From positions 1 to 64,000 of the forward strand of contig NZ_CP136624.1 of NCBI RefSeq assembly GCF_032917945.1: 64,000 nt of DNA, written 5' to 3'. Below are positions 54,223-64,000 of this stretch, piece after piece (the stretch's first letter is position 1; every line of letters starts with the position of its first letter). Origin of the DNA: Bradyrhizobium sp. sBnM-33 (lineage in GTDB: Bacteria; Pseudomonadota; Alphaproteobacteria; Rhizobiales; Xanthobacteraceae). Below the pieces are notes generated by a model. That model made no database searches. It worked only from the letters and a program-made list of their open reading frames with translations, and was not told the DNA's origin. A program made the translations under genes and the position numbers.

Positions 54223-55355
54223 TGACGATGCCCACCGCCGACCGCGTGATCGCGCAGCAAACTGCCGATCCGCACGACGCTGAAAAAAATAATTTTTCCG
54301 ATTCGCGCAACGATGGTGAACGACGCGTCGACAACGGCGAGCGCCGCACCAACAACGATCCGCGTCACACCAAACAGCCGCGCCAAAACAACCAGCCGCG
54401 ACGCGACAAGCGCGACGTTCATGGCTGGGTGATTCTCGACAAGCCGATCGGCATGACCTCGACTCACGCGGTTGCCATTCTCAAGCGCCTGTTCCAGGCC
54501 AAGCGCGCGGGCCACGCCGGCACGCTCGATCCGCTGGCATCGGGCGGCCTGCCGATCGCGCTCGGCGAGGCCACCAAGACGGTTCCGTTCGTGATGGACG
54601 GCCGCAAGCGTTACCGCTTCACGGTCGCCTGGGGCGAGGAGCGCGACACCGACGATACCGAGGGTCGGGTGACCCGTAGCAGCGAACTCCGCCCGTCAGC
54701 GGACGCGATCCGGGCCCTGCTGCCCCAGTTCACAGGGCCGATCGAGCAGATCCCGCCGCAATATTCAGCAATCAAGGTCCAGGGCGAGCGCGCCTACGAC
54801 TTGGCTCGGGACGGCGAAACCGTCGAATTGAAGCCCCGGCCGGTCGAGATTCACGAATTAACCCTTGTAGAACATGGAGATAACGGCCAGTCCGCGTTCG
54901 AGGCGGAGTGCGGTAAGGGCACCTATGTCCGGGCGCTGGCCCGCGATATCGGTCGGATTCTGGGCTGTTTCGGCCATATCTGCGCGTTGCGGCGGACTTT
55001 GGTGGGCCCATTCCGCGAGACGGACATGATTCCGCTGGAAGAGTTGGAGGCTTTATGCAATAGAGCCGCGTCTGGCGAGGGAAGCCTCGCCGACGCGCTT
55101 TTGCCCGTTGAGACCGCGCTGGACGACATCCCGGCACTGGCCGTCACACGGGCGGATGCGGCAAGGCTCCACCGGGGTCAGGCCGTTTTGTTGCGCGGAC
55201 GGGATGCGCCCAATAGTAGCGGCACAGTCTATGTCACGGTGGCAGGCCGCCTGTTGGCGCTTGCTGAAATTGGCAATGGCGAACTCATCCCCAAGCGCGT
55301 GTTCAACCTGACCGGGCTGACTGCCAGTCCCGGTCGCAGCAATGAGAGAGTTTGA
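54222..55355 (+). CDS. truB: tRNA pseudouridine(55) synthase TruB
   Basis: TruB makes Psi55 in the T-loop of tRNAs. The 377-residue protein has the catalytic Asp in [12 protein letters not shown] (D103) and [14 protein letters not shown] and a C-terminal PUA-like region. The first ~65 residues are a basic, Asn/Arg/Gln-rich extension without family counterpart, and the usual start would be near [18 protein letters not shown] three bases upstream is also possible. It precedes rpsO by two bases. Confidence 0.95.
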   Translation: MTMPTADRVIAQQTADPHDAEKNNFSDSRNDGERRVDNGERRTNNDPRHTKQPRQNNQPRRDKRDVHGWVILDKPIGMTSTHAVAILKRLFQAKRAGHAGTLDPLASGGLPIALGEATKTVPFVMDGRKRYRFTVAWGEERDTDDTEGRVTRSSELRPSADAIRALLPQFTGPIEQIPPQYSAIKVQGERAYDLARDGETVELKPRPVEIHELTLVEHGDNGQSAFEAECGKGTYVRALARDIGRILGCFGHICALRRTLVGPFRETDMIPLEELEALCNRAASGEGSLADALLPVETALDDIPALAVTRADAARLHRGQAVLLRGRDAPNSSGTVYVTVAGRLLALAEIGNGELIPKRVFNLTGLTASPGRSNERV

Positions 55356-55357
55356 CG

Positions 55358-55627
55358 ATGTCGATTACCGCCGAACGCAAAGCGGAAGTCATCAAGACGA
55401 ATGCCACCAAAGCCGGCGACACCGGCTCGCCCGAGGTCCAGGTCGCGATCCTGTCGGAACGCATCAACAATCTCACGGGCCACTTCAAGACCCACGTGAA
55501 GGACAATCATTCACGCCGCGGCCTCCTGAAGCTCGTGTCGACGCGCCGCTCGCTTCTCGACTACATCAAGAAGAAGGACGAGGCGCGTTACAAGGCGTTG
55601 CTCGAAAAGCATAACATTCGTCGTTGA
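55358..55627 (+). CDS. rpsO: 30S ribosomal protein S15
   Basis: S15 is a primary 16S-binding protein of the 30S. The 89-residue sequence is complete: [33 protein letters not shown] and [20 protein letters not shown]. Two bases after truB and followed by a terminator, then pnp. The rpsO-pnp arrangement is the usual one. Confidence 0.97.
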   Translation: MSITAERKAEVIKTNATKAGDTGSPEVQVAILSERINNLTGHFKTHVKDNHSRRGLLKLVSTRRSLLDYIKKKDEARYKALLEKHNIRR

Positions 55628-55636
55628 TTTGAGTGT

Positions 55637-55662
55637 ACGCGCGCGCACTTTGCGCGCGTTTT
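55637..55662 (+). terminator. Rho-independent terminator between rpsO and pnp
   Basis: Eight base pairs ACGCGCGC/GCGCGCGT (55637-55644, 55652-55659) close a 7-base loop, followed by four T, starting ten bases past the rpsO stop. The short T run suggests only partial termination, so pnp may be fed by read-through. Confidence 0.7.
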
Positions 55663-55712
55663 CGCATGATTTTCCGAAGAAACGGACTCCAGTTTTTGGA
55701 GACGATCATGCG
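55663..55712 (+). promoter_or_regulatory. Nested hairpin in the pnp leader
   Basis: CGCATGAT (55663-55670) pairs with ATCATGCG (55705-55712), enclosing a smaller stem CTCCA/TGGAG (55687-55691, 55697-55701). A further 7-bp stem GTCCAGC/GCTGGAC lies at 55751-55776. In E. coli the pnp leader hairpin is cut by RNase III for autoregulation; a similar role here is inference. The rest of the 319-base gap to 55946 shows no gene I can support. Confidence 0.5.
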
Positions 55713-55946
55713 CAAGGAGCATCATCCGACAAGGATCGTGCTCGACAAACGTCCAGCAGCAATCCGGCCGCTGGACAGGGCAAGGTGCCCATGACTGCCG
55801 AGGGGATGGACGCCATCCGAAAGATGAAGACCATGGCAGGATCGCCGGATGCTGATCTCATGTTGCGATCAGCGTCCCGCCATCTTGCGCATGGTCTTTG
55901 TGTTTTTGGGCTCCGCGCTCTCGTGAACCCATGAAAGAAGACCACT

Positions 55947-58103
<2,157 letters not shown>

Positions 58104-58127
58104 GGCATCGCTAAAATGTGAACAAGA

Positions 58128-58153
58128 GGGCGGCCGAACGGCCGCCCTTTTTT
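58128..58153 (+). terminator. Rho-independent terminator of pnp
   Basis: GGGCGGCC and GGCCGCCC (58128-58135, 58140-58147) enclose a 4-base GAAC loop and are followed by six T (58148-58153). It starts 24 bases after the pnp stop. Confidence 0.9.
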
Positions 58154-58320
58154 GTGGGCCGCCCGAGTTACATTGCCAGGACCGCGGCACCTGTGCGATT
58201 CCGTCGCAGGGTTGAGGAAAGAAAACGAAACCCGATCCCGCTCCTCGCCCGTAACTTGCCGCGCGCAGCGGCCTACGGCGCACACAGTCACCAAGCTCAC
58301 CTACAATTAAGGAGAAGTCG

Positions 58321-59067
58321 ATGTCATCCATATCCCGGCGCCAACTGATGTTTGCTGCAACCGGTATCGCGGCCGTGGCTGCAGCCCCACGTCTCGTTTT
58401 CGCGCAGGCCGCGGCTCCCGCCCCGGCCGCCGACCCAACCGGGCCGTTCACGCTGCCGCCGCTGACCTATCCGACCAATGCGTTCGAGCCGCATATCGAC
58501 GCGAGGACGATGGAAATCCATCATGGCAAGCATCACGCCGCCTATGTCGCCAACCTCAACAACGTCGCCAAGACCAATCCGCAATTGGGCACGGCGAAGA
58601 TCGAGAACGTGCTCGGCAACCTGAATGCGCTCGACGACAGCATCAAGTTCACGGTGCGCAACAATCTCGGCGGTCATGCCAACCACACCATGTTCTGGGA
58701 GATCATGGGCCCGAACGGCGGCAAGCCCGAGGGCGAGGTGCTGGCTGCGATCGATCGCGATCTCGGCGGCATGGAAAAATTCCAGAACGATTTTAATGCC
58801 GCCGGCGGACGCCAGTTCGGCTCGGGCTGGGTATTCGTGACGGTGAGCAAGGACGGCAAGCTTGCGATCGAGACCCGGCCGAACCAGGATACCCCGATGA
58901 TGGACGGCAAGCGCGCCCTGATGGGCAACGACGTCTGGGAGCACGCCTATTATCTCAACTACCAGAACCGCCGCGCGGATTATCTGAGGGCGTGGTGGAA
59001 TACGGTGAACTGGGCCAAAATCGCCGAGCGTTATGCGGCGGCGAAGGCCGGCACGCTCGGCGTTTGA
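58321..59067 (+). CDS. Exported Mn/Fe superoxide dismutase with Tat signal
   Basis: The enzyme dismutates superoxide. The 248-residue sequence begins with a twin-arginine signal SISRRQLMFAATGIAAVAAA and a likely cut after FAQA; then the SOD domain (about 45-245). Metal ligands are H67 (HHGKHHAAY), H122 (NHTMFW), D204 and H208 (NDVWEHAYY). The PNQD motif (Q189) and the Gly-rich GGHANH suggest the Mn type or a cambialistic enzyme. An AAGGAG ribosome site lies before the ATG. Export to the periplasm fits defence against external superoxide. Confidence 0.92.
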   Translation: MSSISRRQLMFAATGIAAVAAAPRLVFAQAAAPAPAADPTGPFTLPPLTYPTNAFEPHIDARTMEIHHGKHHAAYVANLNNVAKTNPQLGTAKIENVLGNLNALDDSIKFTVRNNLGGHANHTMFWEIMGPNGGKPEGEVLAAIDRDLGGMEKFQNDFNAAGGRQFGSGWVFVTVSKDGKLAIETRPNQDTPMMDGKRALMGNDVWEHAYYLNYQNRRADYLRAWWNTVNWAKIAERYAAAKAGTLGV

Positions 59068-59085
59068 GCGCATTCAATGTGAAAA

Positions 59086-59110
59086 GGGCGGCCTCTCGGC
59101 CGCCCTTTTT
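59086..59110 (+). terminator. Terminator between convergent sod and katG
   Basis: GGGCGGCC/GGCCGCCC (59086-59093, 59098-59105) has five T after it and four A before it, so it can work on both strands between the two converging genes. Its arms match the pnp terminator. Confidence 0.85.
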
Positions 59111-59136
59111 GCTTTTGCAGTTGGCTCTTGCCAGGA

Positions 59137-61394
<2,258 letters not shown>

Positions 61395-62333
61395 ATGATC
61401 CAGATGACGCTCCGACAGCTGCGCTATTTCGACGCGCTGGCACGTCACGGCCATTTCGGACGCGCGGCAGAGGCATGTTCGATCTCGCAGCCGGCGCTCT
61501 CGATGCAGATCAAGGAAATGGAGGAAGTTTTGGGCGGCGTGCTGCTGGAGCGCAGCGCGCGGCAGGTCACGCTGACCAAATTCGGCGAAGAGATCGTCCA
61601 GCGCGTCCGCGACATCCTGCGATCGGTCGACGAACTCGGCGATTTCGCGCGCGCCTCACGCGACCGGCTCGCGGGGCGCTTACGCATCGGCATGATTCCG
61701 ACGATCGCGCCCTACCTGCTGCCCAAGGTGATCGAGCATCTCGCGCGCCTGCATCCCGAGCTCGACATTCACGTGCGCGAGACGCTGACGCCAAAGCTGA
61801 TCAAGGAGGTCACGGAGGGCCGACTCGATACCGCGATCGTTGCGCTGCCGGTGTCGGAGTCTTCGCTGACCGAGGTCACGTGTTTTTCTGAGAACTTCCT
61901 GCTGGTGCGGCCGGGCGAGGATGAGGGCACGCCGGTGCCGAGTCATGAAACGCTGCGTGAAATGCGGCTGCTGCTGCTCGAGGAGGGACACTGCTTTCGC
62001 GAGCAGGCGCTGTCGTTCTGCAACATGCAGTCCTCGCCGCCGCGGGAAGTCCTGGACGCGAGCTCGCTGTCGACGCTCGTGCAAATGGTCGGCGCCGGTA
62101 TCGGCGTCACCCTGATTCCGGAAATGGCGGTCGCGGTGGAAACCCGCTCAGCGCCGGTCTCCGTCGCCCGCTTCAGGAATCCGCAGCCGTCGCGAACCAT
62201 CGGCATGGTCTGGCGCAAGACAAGCCCGCTCGCCGGACAGCTCCAGCAGATATCCGAGGTGGTCTGCCTCGCCGCCGACGCATTGCGCGAACAGCGCAAG
62301 ACGGCATCGTCATCACGGAAATCGCGGACCTGA
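61395..62333 (+). CDS. oxyR: Peroxide-sensing LysR family regulator OxyR
   Basis: OxyR activates katG and other genes when its cysteines form a disulfide. The 312-residue protein begins with a LysR HTH (TLRQLRYFDALARHGHFGRA, SQPALSMQIKEME). The regulatory cysteines are C200 and C209 in EEGHCFREQALSFC, matching C199/C208 of E. coli. ATG 61395 or the ATG at 61404 (MTLRQL) may be used. Divergent to katG, the classic arrangement. Confidence 0.96.
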   Translation: MIQMTLRQLRYFDALARHGHFGRAAEACSISQPALSMQIKEMEEVLGGVLLERSARQVTLTKFGEEIVQRVRDILRSVDELGDFARASRDRLAGRLRIGMIPTIAPYLLPKVIEHLARLHPELDIHVRETLTPKLIKEVTEGRLDTAIVALPVSESSLTEVTCFSENFLLVRPGEDEGTPVPSHETLREMRLLLLEEGHCFREQALSFCNMQSSPPREVLDASSLSTLVQMVGAGIGVTLIPEMAVAVETRSAPVSVARFRNPQPSRTIGMVWRKTSPLAGQLQQISEVVCLAADALREQRKTASSSRKSRT

Positions 62334-62364
62334 CGGGTCAGGCCGCCTCGGGGATATCTCAGCC

Positions 62365-62820
62365 TTGTTACAAACGATCATCCGCCTCGCACGACCAGAC
62401 GAGTATGACAGGATCGCCCAGGCCTGGATGGACAGTTGGGCCTCGACCGGATTGGAAGACGCCAGCGATGCCCTGTTGGCGAAATTGCGCGCGCGCATCC
62501 CAATGGAGGTGGAGAGGGGCTGGAGCCTTTATGTCGTCGACGATAACGGGAATTTGGCAGCGATGCTCGCGTTGCATCTTCCCGATCGCTATCTCGACCA
62601 GCTGTTCGTCACGCCGGAATATCAGGGCAACAGCGTCGGACACCAACTGCTCGCCTTTACGCGCAAGCATCTGCCGGATGAAATCTGGCTGCGCTGCGTG
62701 CGAGAGAACGAAAAAGCCTGGCACTGGTACGAGCGCGAAGGCTTTGTGTTGGAAAAGGAGCAGGTCGAGCCGATGACGGGATTCATGATGAAATATTATC
62801 GCTGGCGGAAATCGGCGTGA
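62365..62820 (+). CDS. GNAT family N-acetyltransferase
   Basis: A 151-residue acetyltransferase with a central YLDQLFVTPEYQGNSVGHQL acetyl-CoA loop (QGNSVG) and the C-terminal RENEKAWHWYEREGFVLEKE. TTG start, 31 bases after the oxyR stop; no strong ribosome site is evident. Substrate unknown. Confidence 0.8.
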   Translation: MLQTIIRLARPDEYDRIAQAWMDSWASTGLEDASDALLAKLRARIPMEVERGWSLYVVDDNGNLAAMLALHLPDRYLDQLFVTPEYQGNSVGHQLLAFTRKHLPDEIWLRCVRENEKAWHWYEREGFVLEKEQVEPMTGFMMKYYRWRKSA

Positions 62821-62899
62821 AAGCCGTCGCTCGACTTGCGGGCGGCGCCTGCACCCTCTAGTTTGCCTGCTCCGTGTCATCAACTCTCGTTTTCAGACC

Positions 62900-63736
62900 A
62901 TGTTCCGTAGCTTCACTGCCGTCATCCTCCTGTCATGCTTCGCGGTAGATGGATGGGCCCAATCTCCTCCAACAACGAACACTCCGGCGGCATCGACACC
63001 CGCGAAAGCCGTCACAAAGAAAGCGGCGCCCAAAGCCAAGGCGGCCGCGAAGCAACCGGTTGCTGCGGAAACGGGTCCTTGCCGACTTGGCATCATTTCG
63101 GCGCTCGGGGACCGCTTTGCTGTACAAAAATTTGGCCTCACGATATTTGAGACCGAGGAGAGCGCGGTCGCGGTCGAGGGATGGGGATTCGATGATCTCG
63201 TAGTCGCGCGGGTACGCGCGGCGACCGGCACTGATCCGGCAGTGCGGAGGATCACCTATCCGAAGGGCGCGTTTGAGCCCTTCTATAACCCGACGTCACG
63301 GTTCTTGCCCGACCCCCGCGAGGGCCTGCCGGCGATCGTCAGGAGTATCACGCCGGCTGCGAACTGCGAACGCTACCTTGTTGTAACCCGATTCAAAGGG
63401 CAGGTGCCGGGCACCAATCTGATGCTTGACGGCATCGGTGCATACAGTCGCGGACTAGGATCAGTCATCAGGCACTCGCACCTGTTCGCTAATGTTGGGG
63501 TGACTCTGCTCGACGGCGGCAACTACGAGACTATTAGCCGTCCATTCGCTGGTCTAGGCACGCGACTGGCCGACGGCTTGCGACTGACCGAAGATCCGCT
63601 CACCAAACTCGACAACTCGCTGTTTCCCGAACCGGCAACAGCCGTTCCGGGTAATGCGATGCTTCGCGAAAGAACCGGTGCGCTGGTTGCGGCAAGGCTC
63701 GATCAAACGCTGCCTGACTATCTCAAGAACGATTAG
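62900..63736 (+). CDS. Secreted protein of unknown function
   Basis: A 278-residue protein with a signal peptide (MFRSFTAVILLSCFAVDGWA-QS) and a Lys/Ala/Pro-rich linker (TPAKAVTKKAAPKAKAAAKQ), then a domain starting GPCRLGIISALGDRFAVQKFG, with a second Cys near ITPAANCERYLVV. I do not recognise the domain; the two cysteines may bond in the periplasm. Isolated gene. Confidence 0.75.
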   Translation: MFRSFTAVILLSCFAVDGWAQSPPTTNTPAASTPAKAVTKKAAPKAKAAAKQPVAAETGPCRLGIISALGDRFAVQKFGLTIFETEESAVAVEGWGFDDLVVARVRAATGTDPAVRRITYPKGAFEPFYNPTSRFLPDPREGLPAIVRSITPAANCERYLVVTRFKGQVPGTNLMLDGIGAYSRGLGSVIRHSHLFANVGVTLLDGGNYETISRPFAGLGTRLADGLRLTEDPLTKLDNSLFPEPATAVPGNAMLRERTGALVAARLDQTLPDYLKND

Positions 63737-63924
63737 GCACTCCTGTATAGCGGGGCCACAGTGGTTCGAGTCTGGAATCGCCAGCCGACCTGCTGCACGA
63801 AATAAAGTTGACCAACATATCGTTGGAGCACGGCTTGTTGGTTCCAGGCGTAGTGCATTGCCAATTCGCGGTAGACGCGCAATGAACAAGCGCTGTTCGT
63901 CCAAGCCGAAGAAAGGTTCGTCCT

Positions 63925-64000
63925 ATGATCCAACTCTACTGGTCGCCGCGGTCCCGCTCCTTCTCCGCGATCTGGCTGCTGGAAGAAGCCGGGCTGCCTT
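63925..64000 (+). CDS. Glutathione S-transferase, 5' part only
   Basis: The frame from ATG 63925 reads MIQLYWSPRSRSFSAIWLLE, then EAGLP, the start of a GST thioredoxin-like domain (SRSFSAIWLLEE covers the glutathione site start). AAAGG precedes it by ten bases. It runs off the end of the window. Confidence 0.8.
   Translation, partial: MIQLYWSPRSRSFSAIWLLEEAGLP

Noticed and set aside
55629..55934. 101-codon reading frame between rpsO and pnp
   Set aside because: Begins inside the terminator and contains the leader hairpins; product has no recognisable features.

Overview
The window is a GC-rich alphaproteobacterial chromosome segment, most likely Bradyrhizobium or a close relative in the Nitrobacteraceae. 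The basis is the dnaA-dnaN-recF-gyrB order, the protein sequences (Fur, GyrB, DnaA and the OxyR/KatG pair look bradyrhizobial), and the dense scatter of short palindromic intergenic repeats that I associate with that genus. The assignment is a judgement from memory, not a database search.

Layout. 1-8590: replication start cluster dnaA, dnaN, recF, gyrB and a murA-family gene, with a small DUF559 gene between two inverted repeat copies inserted between dnaN and recF. 8644-24606: mixed metabolic and accessory genes (MATE exporter, DUF2867, MmgE/PrpD protein, two beta-lactamase-fold serine hydrolases, membrane AraC regulator, a frameshifted acetyltransferase, pirin, purC, crotonase, a SulP-STAS-cNMP transporter, succinate-semialdehyde dehydrogenase). 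24607-26740: a gene-poor, repeat-rich and partly lower-GC stretch with a 112-bp nested palindrome and a decayed ribbon-helix-helix antitoxin locus. 26739-33941: adenosine kinase, murJ, trpS, a Usp protein, an Nfu Fe-S carrier, tsaB, rimI and fur. 33954-37577: an accessory insert (HAD hydrolase, small secreted protein, a second HAD 3' remnant, a damaged GT39 glycosyltransferase). 37763-46227: miaB-phoH-ybeY-corC-lnt, a conserved HTH regulator, an M20 peptidase and trmB. 47542-58153: the transcription/translation operon rimP-nusA-ylxR-infB-rbfA-truB-rpsO-pnp, preceded by a promoter plus a candidate attenuator and with structured RNA in the pnp leader. 58321-62333: an oxidative-stress module of a Tat-exported superoxide dismutase, katG and a divergent oxyR. 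62365-64000: an acetyltransferase, a secreted protein and the first codons of a glutathione S-transferase.

How the genes work together. Most of the window is housekeeping: initiation and clamp loading of replication, cell-wall precursor synthesis and flipping (murA, murJ), lipoprotein acylation (lnt), tRNA modification (tsaB, miaB, trmB, truB), ribosome maturation (ybeY, rimP, rbfA), elongation and RNA decay (nusA, pnp), and peroxide defence. I see no defence island, prophage, CRISPR array, rRNA or tRNA gene. The most interesting non-textbook items are the mutually exclusive hairpins ahead of rimP, the nested palindrome at 24923-25034, the Asp-type MurA active site, the SulP-STAS-cNMP fusion and three genes broken by single-base slips.
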